From: Marasmius tenuissimus | Lineage: Eukaryota; Basidiomycota; Agaricomycetes; Agaricales; Marasmiaceae | Assembly: GCA_029532415.1 (NCBI GenBank) | Contig: JAQOTA010000060.1 | Coordinates: forward strand, 3,286,001-3,350,000 | Reading direction: 5' to 3' | DNA length: 64,000 bases | Part shown: positions 10,461 through 23,000 of the stretch, in pieces | How positions within the stretch are numbered: the first letter of the stretch is position 1 | Layout: every line of letters begins with the position of its first letter | Notes under the pieces: model-generated | Seen by the model: only the letters and a program-made list of their open reading frames with translations | The model's database searches: none | What the model was told of the DNA's origin: nothing | Made by a program: the position numbers and the translations under genes

Positions 10461-13400
10461 CTACCGACGCACCCATTTCCTCCAATTCCGTTCCCAGCGT
10501 TCCCAAGGCAAAGAAAGGAACCGAGCTTCCAGACTGTTCTTCTCTTCAGCAAACCTGTCTGGGATGGTCTATCAAGGGAAAAGATTGTCAGTCTCGGCAA
10601 TATGATTATGCACGGAAATCAGAACTTAGAAAAACCATACTTACCTTGAGCCATTCGAGCATGTTCTTCCTTCCTCCCTCTCTGGCCTCAGGATCAATCC
10701 TCAGACTCAGACAGCCATTCGCGAGCCCGATAAATCTCTGACACAGCACAAGTAGCTCCATATCACACCGACAGTGCTTCAGAAGCCACGACTGCACCAT
10801 GTTCAGGAAAATATTCTGCAACTCAGTCGTAACACTAAAGGCGCCTTCCGCACCGCTCCGGGAAAGCTCCTCAAAAAGGGAGGTGAATGCCCCGGCAAGC
10901 TGCGCGCAAGCATCCTGGTACGCAATATGCCTTGGATCGCGTGACACGTTCCCTCCAGAGATATGACAGCGGCAATCTGTGAGGCGCACATCGCCGGCAT
11001 GACTGGGTCGTGACCCATCCAGCCTGGTTCTCCAATTGCAGGATGCGGCCTTTTGAACAGCCCAGTATACAATGTCCTGTCGCGGCGGTACATCTGGTAG
11101 CCATTCGAGATGAAAATGCTTGGGGTGGTTCCGAATTTTGCGCAGAAGACCCTCCGTGAGATTAAGATGGTCCCTCTCTTTGCTCATCTCACAACTGTGA
11201 GCCTCGACCCCACATCCAAGTTGGCCATTGTCGTAGGACCCGATGGCCTCGTGAGATTTATTGTCACCAGCCTTCGTGCAATCTCTGGCTGCCTTATTCG
11301 GTTTAATCCCAAGGGCGTGCTAGAAAAAGCATGAATGCGGGCGATGGAGGAAGGAAAGCGGTCAATCGAGCTTACATAGTTTCCCACCCACGATGCCAGT
11401 CCCTCAAATGTACTTTCCCAATTATATTCACTTGGTAGATATACCGACGCAAAGTCAACGTTCCACAGATCCTCCAGTAAATCCAGAGTGGGCTTGGAAA
11501 TCCGCACCGTACAGAACCATACCCATCCTGTGAGAAAGAAGAAGGTTTCCTTGCCATAGAGTTGACTAGATCTATGAACGTATGTAAAAAGACTTTCAGT
11601 ATTTGCGAGAGTACGGCTTGAGAATGAACAATATCGTACTCGTAAGTTCGCACTTTATAGGTTGCGAGGTTCCCGAGCCACTGTCGCGCGATGGTAATGG
11701 CATGTTCTTGGGTAAGGTGAAAATCACGCGACCTGGCCCTGTCGGCCAGATATTCACCGAACGAGCTGTGGAAAAGGCGAATCTCCAAGTCGTTGTCGGA
11801 TCCACTGCGTATGTCTAGAACCGGGCGCATCGATTGCAGCGTCGAATCCAGATCCTCCGAAGACAGTCCAAGAGTTAACTTGATAGATGTCGGAGATGTC
11901 GGTGAATGTAGACTTTGTCCGGGAATAACCGCCATGATGCGGCGAACATTATCATGGTCAGGGGTTGCGCACCGAAGTATCATATGGTAGAGGGTGTCCA
12001 GTCTATAGTGAGGCGACTGGGAAGGCTGATGTTCTGCAGGACTGTCGGGGAAGAGTCAAAGCTAGCTCACATGACATTGAATTATACACACATTTCTTCA
12101 AACCCAACTCTCTGCCATTCGACACCCTCCCTGAAATGATCAATCACCTTCGGTAGAGCAGGGTGGTCCTTGTGAATGAGAGAAGTCAAGCTTAAGATTT
12201 CTTTTCGCGTAGAAAAGTCAACACACCACTCTTGATAGTAGCCAGGATAAAATTGCTTTCAGAGGGGCGGCAACCATGGTCAGGATTTGTATATGTCCGG
12301 GGTTCATAAGGGCCATTAAAATGGAAAATCCCATCAGGTCCAGATTGTAGAGGTCAGACAAAAGTTCATCACTGGGCCGTTCGATACCACAACAAAATTC
12401 CGCCCATCCTTCCCACAGCATACTCGGCGCCCAATCAGGACTGAGCGCAAAATATACAGGAGATATTCAAATGGGATTCAGGGGCAGGCAAGGGAAACAA
12501 ACTCACCTTTCAGGAGGACAATTTCCTGGTATAAGTTGTGAAATCCACCGCCGTGCAATGTAATCATGATATTTTGGCAAATCAAGGTGGTATTCCTGCG
12601 ACGGATCTAGAAGGAATTCGAGGAAGAAGGGCTTTGCCTTCAAGTCAGGCAAAAGTAACTGGCATCTGTCGAGTGGTTCCATTGAAGTAGGGCCCAGAAT
12701 GAGGTCACGCAGGACTTTGGACTGGCTCGAGTCCGGCGTGCAGGTAGGAAGCAGAGTATCTGAAGCCAGCCGGGTGAGGAGCTTTTCCCAGTATGGGATG
12801 GCAGATAGGATACTCCGAAAAAGGTTATCTCTTTCAATGAGAAGCTCCTTCTGAGGCTGTTCATCAATTAGGCAGAAATCGACCCATCTCTCGAAGAGAC
12901 TGCAGACATTTGGGGCCAGGCGGGAGAGGCCTGGGTATAATATGATATTTGGATTGGCTGTGAGCTGCCCAGCAAGTGCGTGAAGCCACTGGCAAGCAAG
13001 AGCGCCACGATAAGCAACTTTATCAATGTAGAATTCCCTTGAACGCGACGGATCATGAAGGAAGTCGGTGAATGAGGTGTGGTACATAGTAATCGCAACA
13101 TCACCACCCCCAACTCTGAGCACAGAGTGCAGAGACCACAAGGTGGTATCCACGTCCCCTGCGGGTAATCCGAAGAGCAACTCGATGAATTCTGGTGAAG
13201 GTGGGGCATGAGGAGGAAGGATGAGAATGGCAGCGAGAATGGGGAGCAGTTTTCCGCGGTTAGGATTGACGGAAAGTATAACGCGGTAAAGGCCGTCGAG
13301 TGTGGCAAGAAATGACTGGGAGGAGCAATCCTCAGGAGCATAGTCGAGTATGATTTGGAGGTGTGACATGGGGTTGGAATGGGGGAGCTTGACGAATCTC

Positions 13401-14489
13401 ACTGTCGTGGCTGCATAGACAAACTGGCCCGAAGATATCTGAACTAAACGCCTGAGGTCCTCTGTAGAGGGCCAGGGTGACGGAAACTGGACACGGTCGT
13501 ACTTGCGATCCTTCCGGATAAGTTGAAATTCGTGAAGGTAATATCGCTCGATATCCCTGTCCGGTTCGAATGTATCATCTAGAACGATGCACTCGGAAAG
13601 TCGACTGAGACCCTCGGCCTCGAAGGCTTCCTGAATCCAAGCCTCGGGACGGCTGCAGATCAGGAATCTTAACGGGAACTGAGGGGATCGTTGGTACGAG
13701 GAGAGAATGGCTGAAAGGATGCGCCGTTGAGTTGACTCGTCGCCGCATTCATCAAGGCCATCTATGATGACAAGATTCGGTTCCTTGAACGCAGACGAGA
13801 GCTTGGAAAGTAAACGTTTCCACTTCCTCCCTCGCAAGGAGGGGTTTAGAAGGAGCTCTCGGAATTGATACTCCAATCTAGCTCCCAGAATGGACGGGTC
13901 TTTGAGGATGCGCCGGTTGATCAAAACTCTAGTGAAGAGAGAGTTGACTACGAGGCCATGTGCGATGGCCAATACAAGGGCGGAAGGGTTGTTTCGCCTG
14001 AGGTCGGATCGAAAGAAGAAGAAGGATGCGGCAAGTCCTTTTTCCTCGCATGCTTTGGCAACGGTCATTGCAATGGCGGACTTCCCAGCGCCTGTTGGGC
14101 CCGAGAGCCAACATATAGGTAAAGAACAATTTTCGGAGGAGTTCGAGGCTATCCAGTCATGGATGGCCTTCAAAACTCGTTCACGAGTTCCTTCCAGACA
14201 CTCTCCTCGTTCAAATTGCTGCTCTGCGGTATGGGAAGCCCCGACGCCTGCGACTGCATCCCAGAGGCTCTTGAACGCTACAAATGGTCAAGGTCAGCAC
14301 AATTCACTGATAAGTAGGGAAAGGTTACCTACGATTGGAAGATGTTCCTGTGTTGAAATCACACACAAAGTTCACCTGGACTCCGTCAGGAGAGACATTC
14401 TGGGTTCCTGAGCCGTTATTGTTGTTCTGATGGCCGACACCAGTATTCGTATTGAACGTGGTAGAGCCCTTTCGTCGAGTGTGGGGCAT
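10461..14489 (-). CDS. NACHT-domain NTPase (NLR-like), about 1220 aa, with one frameshift
   Basis: Exons: 14333-14489, 12507-14277, 12227-12440, 12092-12168, 11376-12041, 10645-11319 and 10461-10568. The NTPase module has a P-loop WLSGPTGAGKSAIAM near residue 115, Walker B LVIIDGLDECGDES near 225 and RFLICSRPEAW after it. It is followed by a winged-helix-like region with LDGLYRVILSVNP and FIELLFGLPAGDVDTTLWSL. Exon 5 carries a second copy of that region (LDTL..MIL, LSSEDLDSTLQSM, FHSSFGEYLAD), so the C-terminus looks internally duplicated. The N-terminus is a short Asn/Gly-rich stretch (HQNNNNGSGTQN). Such STAND NTPases are thought to act in fungal non-self recognition and cell death; substrate and partner are unknown. 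Exon 5 (666 nt) does not keep phase: relative to the copy at 32750 it has 2 extra bases near 11615, and no intron that I could place repairs this. Either this is a recent inactivating change or a sequence error. Confidence 0.82.
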
Positions 14490-16038
14490 AAATGTTTGGG
14501 GCAGAGAGGGAGAATGAAGGTTGGAGGATGAAGAGGTAGAGGTGGGGAGGTGAGACGTGGAGGTGGTAGCGTTGGAAACGAGAACACATCTGCCACACTC
14601 GAGTGCCCCCTTGCACGTGCCTGCAATCTTAATTAGCCTTTAGTTTTCCATCTCCTCCAATACGGTCACCTCCCGCACCATCTTAAACCTATACAAGTCT
14701 ATCCATCAATACTGTAAGATGGAATCCTCTGAATTGTGATACCCGGTCGAAGCTGTAGTGATTGACAGGTGACTTTTCGAGCGAAAGGCGCGACGAACAG
14801 CCGCTTCTCACCACAAACGATGAGATGGGAAGATGGTATCTGCATCAAAGCTAAAACTGTCCGTTGAGCCAGAGTCCCTCCCAGTAAAGAAAGAAGACAA
14901 GGCACCAGAAAGTGTTTCACTCGTGGAAACGCGTGCGACGGCCAACAAGACGCGACAAATCTGAAGTGAGTACTGTTGGTTATATATATTTGTGCCGATG
15001 ATTTTACTTACACTTTCACTTGATCTTCTGTAATCTCGTATATCCTATATTCCGGTACGGCACCAATCTATAGTATCGAGCGAGATTGAAAGGGCTTGTA
15101 GCTGAGACCGGTCGTGGTGAAACGAAGTTGAGGCCTGAGGGCTTCCAATGAGTCTGGGACTGCTAGCGGGGAAAATGTTCTGAAGGCAAAATTGAAAAAA
15201 TAGCACTCTGATATTTGAGTGTCTGAAGTCATAATCAGACGAGCCACACCAATATCCGAGTCTGAACACCACGCAAGTGAGGGTGGGACTCACCAAAGCA
15301 GCTAATCCTCAATTTCGCTGATCCGATACCGTTCTCATAACAAGACTTGCTAATAAACGGCGAATTTAGGTCGAATTTGGACTTCAGAGAGCTTTCCCTA
15401 AGTCGAAAGACGCATTAGAGTGCCGTGTATGCGTGTTGCGTGACGTGATGATGGTAGTTCGAGCGTGGGGGACGGTAGGCGCTTAGTGGGTTGCCCAGAC
15501 GCCTGATAAAGGCGGCTCTGAAACACGCACGCCAAGGCGCGCCACTGCCAGGGGGCAGGAGCTCCCGGCCCCTTACACCACCCAGAAATTTGTTTATACT
15601 TCAAAAAGTAATTTATGAACTCAGGAAGATCTATAAAAACTCTACATAGACACGACATTGTATTGTACAGACCAAAAGATGCCAGTTATGTAGGAAGCGG
15701 TATCAATTTTTTCCGCCTGCTGTAACACGAGACTTAGTTCCCCTCGTCTTCTTCTGCTGCTCAACCTTTGCTCCATTGCACTCTACATAGAGCTGACTGT
15801 CCATTTTCTGGGGACTTCCAAAGCGGGAAGGCACTATCCCCTGATGAAAAGGAGAAAAGGCTAAGACAAACTCCCATTGAGCAGAGAATAATGAAGGATC
15901 AATATTGTGCAGTCTCATATATACAACCATACTTACATTGTCAGATCTCGCACCATAAACGAAGCGTCACCATAACGAGCCCAGAGGGAAAGAAAGATAA
16001 AAAAACAGTACGTCCCCAACATCCAACTGCCCGCACCC
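14490..16038. other. Intergenic: NACHT promoter side and urease 3' side
   Basis: About 1.5 kb with no recognised gene. A very small spliced frame on the minus strand around 15720-15960 has a good GTAAGT donor but encodes only about 40 residues with no known motif, so it is not called. Confidence 0.35.
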
Positions 16039-18846
16039 TCAAAACAAATTATACGCCCTCGCAACCCCAACCCTCTCCGCCGCCTTCTCCAACGTCTTCC
16101 CCGGCTCCCCACTCACAACAACCCCATCAGCCTGGACCTCATATCTCTCCGGATCAACCTCCACCTTCGGCGTAGCCGAATTCCACTTCATATCCGATTT
16201 CTTCACCTCCCTACATCCTCTCACCGCTTCATACCTCCGTCTCCTTCCATCCCTACCCCACGGGTGTGTAAATGACCCCAAAGACGCCTTCGACACAAAT
16301 GTCACACTCGCTCCCCTGGGCAAAAACATCGGTTTCCCATATACAGGCTGCACAGTCGGTATCGAAGCATTAGCCTCCCCCATCTGCGCAAACGCGATCG
16401 ATCCGCCTTTAATCACAATCTCCGGTTTAGCCCCAAAATGTGAAGGTTTCCAAAGAACGAGGTCTGCGAGTAGACCTTCCGATATAGACCCCACGAGGTG
16501 AGAGATACCGTGCGTGATCGCGCTACTCGGAGTTGGGTTAAAAAAAAGCGACGATAGGAGGAGACGTAAAAGAACAGGACCACAAACTCACGGATTGATA
16601 GTATACTTTGCGATATACCTCTTCACCCTCGCGTTATCTTTCCTCCCATCCTTCTCATCCCCCTCCTCTACCATAGCTCCCCTAACCTCCCTCATCCTCT
16701 CCGCGGTCCTCCAAGTCCTGGAGATAACCTCCCCAATCCTCCCCATCGCTTGGCTATCGCTCGAGATCATACTGATCGCACCGATATCCTGTAACACGTC
16801 CTCTGCCGCGATGGTCTCTGCCCTGATACGAGACTCTGCGAATGCGATGTCTTCCGGAAGACATGAGGAGAGGTGATGACAGACCATGAGCATGTCGAGA
16901 TGTTCGTCGAGGGTGTTGAGGGCGAATGGACGGGTCGGGTTCGTTGATGAGGGTAACACGTTGGGGTGTGAACAGACGGTTATGATATCAGGTGCGTGTC
17001 CCCCTCCTGCACCTTCGGAGTGGTATGTGTGGATAGTGCGGTTGCCAAATGCTGCGATCGTTGCTACAGTCGATGAGGGGGAGTCAGAAAAGAAGGAAGG
17101 AAGAATAGGGGGGGAAACTGACTCTCAACAAACCCACTCTCATTCAACGTATCCGTATGTATATTAACCTGCACATCCTCCCTCTCCGCAACATCCAAAC
17201 ACACCCTAATCACCTCCGGCGTAGTCCCCCAATCCTCATGCAACTTCATCCCAATCGCTCCCGCCCACACAGATTCATGCATCGCTACAGGTCCCGCATC
17301 GTTCCCTTTACACGTGAACCCACAATTAACAGGCCACGCCTGCTCCTCCGCGATATCAATCATCTCTCGTACCCCGTGAGCACCACAACAACAAGTCGTA
17401 GCGCACGTTCCAGACGTAGGTCCGTTCCCACCACCGATGAGAGTCGTCACACCGCTTGCTAGAGCTTCAGGGATCAGTTGGGGACAGATAAAGTGAACGT
17501 GGGCGTCGATGGCTCCTGCTGTGACGATGAGGTTTTCTCCGGCGATAACGTCTGTGGAACTCCCGATGACCATGCCAGGTGTGACGCCGTCTTGGGTGTC
17601 GGGGTTTCCAGCTTTTCCAATCCCACAGATGGACCCGTTCTTGATTCCGATATCGGCTTTGTAGATTCCTGACCAATCGAGAATGAGCGCGTTCGTGATG
17701 ACTCTGTCTAAACTCGAGAAACCGGATCGATTTGTCGCTTGACCCATCCCTTCACGGATCGTTTTGCCTGTGGTTTCAAGCGTTGGGTTGAATGGAAAGG
17801 AAGGGGAGAAAGAAATGATCACGACTCACCACCACCGAATTTGACTTCCTCGCCATACACCGTCAAATCCTTCTCGACTTCGATCCAAAGATCCATATCC
17901 CCGAGTCTAACACGGTCACCCGTCGTAGGGCCGAACATCGCAACGTAGGCTTCCCTCCCCACCTCAGTGGATTCAGTAATTTCGAGTGCACCTGGTTCGG
18001 GGGTGTGAATGAATCCACCTCGAGCTAGCCGTTTAAGCAACTCTTCTTCCCAACCACCTCCACCCAAGGATGCGACGACACCACTGGCGATGCCGTTCCC
18101 ACCCGAGATGACACGTTTACCGCCAATGTCGACAAGAACGACGGACTTGGTCTCTCCGGGCTCGAAACGCACTGCGGTACCGGATGGTATATCGAGTCGT
18201 TTACCGTATGCACGTATACGGTCGAATGAGAGCTGGGCGTTGGTCTCGATGAAGTGGTAGTGTGAGCCGACTTGGATGGGTCGGTCGCCGTTGTTCGTTA
18301 CGCGGAGTTTCGTTCTCGGTCGATTGCGGTTTATCGTTATTGTGTTTGTCTTATTCGGGGAGGAGGGTGCCAAAACGACAGCTCCGGGAACTTTATGTGG
18401 AGGTAATGCTTTCGGAATGGGGAACAGCTCTTCTGCAGGAGTAGGTAAGAAGGATCCGTACAACGCAAAAATGATGTTGCCGCAGTCGGTGCATATGGGA
18501 TCGTGGACTGTGACAAGAAAGACGCCGTCTTGAAATGTTCCTTCGACTTGAACTTGTTTTATGAGTTCTGGGACGCCGGGAAGAACGTGTCGTCTGCCGA
18601 GGATGGATTTGCCATGTTGCATGAGCTCGGCGACGCTGGAAGTGCCGTCTCGGATGCGTTCCTGAAGTGATGTTAAAATCGACGAAGCATCTCAGATTGA
18701 GTTCATGTGCGCACCTGCAACACGCTGGCTATCAGTGCGACACTTTCGACATAGTTCAACTTGACACCCCTGGCTAGACGCTTTTGAGCGAGAAAGCCAG
18801 TTTGGTGAAGGAGGAGCTTTTCGGATTCGCGAGGAAGGAGGTGCAT
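16039..18846 (-). CDS. Urease (fused gamma-beta-alpha), 5 exons, 854 aa
   Basis: Exons 18715-18846, 17830-18661, 17123-17767, 16592-17063 and 16039-16522 total 855 codons with the stop. The enzyme hydrolyses urea to ammonia and carbamate in the cytosol and needs nickel delivered by accessory proteins, none of which lie here. Order is as in plant and fungal single-chain ureases: gamma ([20 protein letters not shown]), beta ([10 protein letters not shown]), then alpha. Alpha has the nickel-ligand motif AIDAHVHFI near residue 410, the carbamylated Lys in GMKLHEDWG near 495, [27 protein letters not shown] near 548, the flap Cys in MVCHHLS and the Asp ligand in SSDSQAMGR. The length matches the family. 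The conserved GTNATTC/GTHATTC segment reads GTCATTC here, which is unusual. The start ATG at 18846 matches the family N-terminus. It is preceded by about 370 bp before the tRNA gene. Confidence 0.96.
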
Positions 18847-19218
18847 TGTTCAACGTCCCTGCTGTTCTGCAACCGCTGTTGAACCAAGTTTAGTGACTGA
18901 ATATAGAGATGAGAATAGTTGTGAAAGAAAATGAAAAGGAGCTATCTCACAGAGATAAGGGTGTCGTATAACATATAGTCTTATCTATAGACTCGGAAAC
19001 CCAAGAATAGATAAGCCCTTCTCTGGTAGCATGCGGCACGGACACACCGCCCATTTCAATGCGTACGTCGGAGTGTGCTTGTGGACGAGTGTGTCGTACA
19101 TTTTGCGGAATGCCCGTTCCATGGTGGTTGGTGGTCAACCTGTGGTTCTTGGCAATGGACCCAAGTGCCCGACCTTTACAATCACAACACCAACATCAAA
19201 CTCAGCTTTATCATCAAC
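18847..19218. other. Intergenic: urease promoter side
   Basis: About 370 bp between the urease start and the tRNA gene. I see no clear TATA box or other feature. Confidence 0.4.
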
Positions 19219-19320
19219 GCTTCCTTGGCTCAGTTGGCTAGAGCGCAGGTCTCATACACTTGTATGATCTTCTTCCGAAGAGTAATCCTGAGGTCGCAAG
19301 TTCGAGCCTTGCAGGGAGCA
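19219..19320 (+). tRNA. tRNA-Met (CAU), elongator type, with 28-nt intron
   Basis: Acceptor GCTTCCT pairs with AGGGAGC, leaving discriminator A at 19320. The D-arm contains GGCTCAGTTGGCTAGAGC and the T-arm contains GCAAGTTCGAGCCTTGC. The anticodon loop of the spliced molecule is CTCATAA with anticodon CAT. A 28-nt intron at 19257-19284 lies at the canonical place one base 3' of the anticodon. Folding was done by eye. Confidence 0.93.
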
Positions 19321-19637
19321 TGTGGTACATGCATCACTCGACACATTTTTTCCCTTTTCCTTGCGCTCAGTGGCCATAAGTAAAACTTTTGTTCGAGTGA
19401 ACCAAGATCAAGCGAATGCATAATTATATGACGCAGAGCCTTCAAGCAACTCTGGAAACGACGAGCAGACTGGTAAGTGAACCAACCTCACCCCATCTAA
19501 CGCAGGTTCTGATATTTGTCGAATATTTGGGGGCGATGATCGATGAGCAATTGTACTGAACGCCTTGCAATTCGGATCTTGAAAATTAAAGCCAGACGGC
19601 AGCCAGTGCCAGTGAGTATCCCAATTGTTCTGTAGTC
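19321..19637. other. Spacer between tRNA and KDZ insertion
   Basis: About 317 bp with no gene recognised. The KDZ transposon inserted at its right end. Confidence 0.4.
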
Positions 19638-19644
19638 GAGAGGA
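19638..19644 (+). repeat. Target-site duplication of KDZ element, left copy
   Basis: GAGAGGA lies immediately before the left terminal repeat and is repeated at 32443-32449 immediately after the right one. Confidence 0.88.
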
Positions 19645-19899
19645 CACCTAACCGTCCTACCCCTGTACTACAAACCAGTGGGCAGAACCGGGCCGCCGGA
19701 ACCATTTGGTTTGTGGTGGACTGATGTGGTCTGCCGCATCTCTCAATAACTTCCTTAGATACCCTCGTTATCCTCAAGATCTTTCCCTCATATCCTCTCA
19801 AGTCCTCTCAGTCATGCAAGCTCCCGCCCCCGCGCCCTCCCTCCCGACGCTCCCTTCCTTTTTTGACCAACGCTTACTCATCACCTCACACCTTCACCC
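19645..19899 (+). repeat. KDZ left terminal inverted repeat, 255 bp
   Basis: Starts CACCTAACCGTCCTACCCCT. It matches the reverse complement of 32188-32442 throughout, with a single mismatch seen near the tip. It contains a GC-rich palindromic stretch around 19690-19715. An open frame across both repeats is a by-product of the identical sequence. Confidence 0.93.
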
Positions 19900-20040
19900 G
19901 CAACAGCTCTCACCTACTCCGGCATTATTCAATACGCTCATTTTTTCTATCCGCCCCACCACATACTATTCGACTTTTTTCCGTCCTATACGGCTCCTAT
20001 ACCCTTGCTTCACCAACATTCGCTCTAACTGTTATCCTCT

Positions 20041-23000
20041 ATGCATCGCGCAAAACGCCGTCGAAAAGGGTTCACCGACTCCCTAGCCGATACCGTAAAT
20101 ATCATAACTATCGACGATGACGATGAGATAGTTGAAATGGAGTCCTCTGGCGAGGGCCATGATTACTGGAATCTGGCCAAGGCCCAAGTCCGCAATATGT
20201 GGGAACGTATGTATCTTTTTTTCTGTTCTTCTCTCAATCCATCTCATCTCTGTGTTAGTTCTTAGCTACCAACGAAGAGATCTATTTGACTCCGCTGGCC
20301 ATGGAATGTCTTTCTCCGATGTCCCCATGTACGACTCAAATGCACCTGACGACGACGACTGGAACGACGAAGATTTTCAATTACCTGTCGGCGAGGAAGG
20401 AAACATGAACAGTAACGCCGGAGGAGATTTCCACACGTTTTTCAACTCGTTTCTAGAGGATGCGCCGAGGTGTGTCCCTACTATTCCTATATCATGAGAC
20501 TGATACTGATTATCTTGCCTTAGGCGTATTGATATGCGGGACCGACACTACAGAACGGAGGATCAAAATGACAGTTGGAAGCGACAGATACCTCAGCTAG
20601 TGGATGGTTATCTTTACTACCGGGCTAATGGCGCCTTGGACCCTGCGGATGATGAAAAGTCGGAGGGCGAGACGTGGAGGATCAACTGTATGGATTTTGA
20701 TGGTGCGTCACCAACTCATGTTAAACTCGCGTCGTTACTGACTCTTGTTCATTCTAGACTACTGGTATCTCGACGATATGCGGCATGTTCGTGGTGCCCT
20801 GACCACCAACGAAACCTTGGCCTATCATGGGCTCATCGGTGGTAGTCCTGATGATCCAACAATCGCCTTTCCATTCAAATTCCTCGAGACTTTTCGGCAG
20901 ATACACCGGGTTTGTCCAAGGTTCAGCATTTCTGGTCTTTCCCGGACACTCACCAACACTCACGGCGTAAGGTCACTTCTCTCGCCATTCTTCAGCATAC
21001 TGACACTTTTCACTAGCGATTCCCGATGCCCCATCTTGAACAACAACTTCGCATTGCTTATGATGCATACCTCGTGATTCAGCGTGAAGTTCAACAGCGA
21101 GTTGATCACACCCTTGGTCGCGATTCTCAGAAACACTTTATTCACCACGTCTGCCCTCCATGTACGTACAACGTGGAAAATGAAATCCCTTTGAATCCTA
21201 CTATTTTGATGGCCATGGACGGTAATAACTCATTAAAACTTGTCGACACGAGCAAACGGTCTGGACGCCAGAGACTGGATACACGAGATATTGAGCACCC
21301 TCGTTGGCTCACGGATGAGTTCGTTGATCGTTACCAAGATGAAGTTGCGAATGCGCAACGAAAGGCGAAGGTATGAGTCTCTTGTGTGCCAACTGATGGC
21401 GTGCCTTGTGCTGACGACCGATTATAGCGTGGTCCTGCAAAGCCTTCGGATCCCAGTATCTCATGTGATAGACCAGAGTTAGAGGACGACGAGGGAGTGA
21501 CTTGGCTCAACGATGACGAGCTGGATGACCTGGCTGGCACCATCAATCCTTGCGTAGAGCGATGGAAGGCTGCCGGCCCGGACGCTCATAAGAAGATGTT
21601 CTCCTTCTTTTCTGTGTCCGGGATTTTCTTATCTGTCTGCCGACACGGGCATGTCCTCGTTGTTTGTGACATGCGTCGGAGTGGCGAGCTGTGAGCATTT
21701 CTGTTCGTAACTTAACTCTCAGCTAAACACCAACGCAGTATGAAATATCCTCTGGCCGTTGTGAAGGCCCTTCTGGACCGGTATGGTCGCGACCTCGGTC
21801 TCGGCTATGATATCATGTGTGCGTTCTATAGAACGTTACTCCGGAGCGAGAAGTTGCGAGGTCAAGTGGTAGCCTTTCGCCTCAAGGGCGTAGTACCAGC
21901 TTTTCACGGACACGCACATAATCGGAAGTGCCAGGTCAGTTGGCACCCAATGTATATGGAAGGAGTGGGGCTCGAGGATTTTGAGGAGTGTGAACGGACG
22001 TTCTCCGAATCCAATCACCTCGCCCCGACGACTCGCCTTGCCAACAGCTTTCATCGTCATCAAGCCCTGATGGAACACTTTAATTTCCATGATCAGGATA
22101 AACATATGGCGTCTGGTGTGTTAATGAGTTTTTAGTTCTCCACATATCCTCATTATTGGTTGGTCTCAGGGAACTTCATATACCAGAATTATCGTCAGGC
22201 ACTGCAGAGAATAGCTACAGAGGGCTCGTTGTTCCGAGAACTATGCGAGGAGTGGGGTGTGTCGGAGGATGACTGTGAACGATTCCTTCAGGACGAGATC
22301 GACCACTTTTCCAAGGAACACCAAGAATCACCCGAGGTTACGGTCCGGCTGGATTATGTCGAGTTGTTGCAAAAATTGACTAGGCAAAAGTGAGTGTTGA
22401 TCGACTCATGATTAGGAACTATGTGTCATTTATTCGTTTCCTAGGATAGCCTCCGATGATGCTCACGGTAAATACGAGGGTGCTCAAAGGAGCAGGAAGG
22501 CTACCGCGAAGCAACTGCAATCCTTGCTCACGCACTCACGCACTGCTCTAGAACGATACCAGTCTACCCTTGAAGAGGTTCTGGTATTTGAAACCGAGCA
22601 CAGCTACTACAAACGTTGGAAACCGACCGACAAGGAGTATCAGGAGACCCTTGATTCCATGCGGGCTCGGAGCTATCGCCGAGCGTTGGAGAGATTGGAG
22701 CGTCTGGTGGTGCAACGATTATTGGAGCTGACGAAACTGAACATGAGCGGGGTTGGTGAGTGCCTGTTCAGATGGTTCTTAGTTCATCGCTAACTACAAC
22801 TCCAGGGTATAAACAGCGGGAGAAAATAACTCAAGCCTTGCGAGCCCGGGCCAAAGCCATCCAAAAGGCTCTCGACGAATACAATACTGCTGCTCTGGTT
22901 ATGGATCCGCCGCGACCGAAGCTCGAGTGGAAAGATATTTTGGACATGGCCAGTCTCGCAGACTTCGACTTACTCAAGGACACTCATCTTGATCTCACCA

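Noticed and set aside
12868..13341. Second minus-strand frame with hydrophobic content
   Set aside because: Shadow of the NACHT exon 2 in another frame; the same shadow appears in the paralogous copy at 33894.
15703..15990. Possible small spliced gene on the minus strand
   Set aside because: It gives only about 40 residues with no recognisable motif; support is one good donor site.
19706..20086. Open frame repeated at 32010-32381 on the other strand
   Set aside because: It falls inside the KDZ terminal inverted repeats, so the match reflects the repeat and not a duplicated gene.
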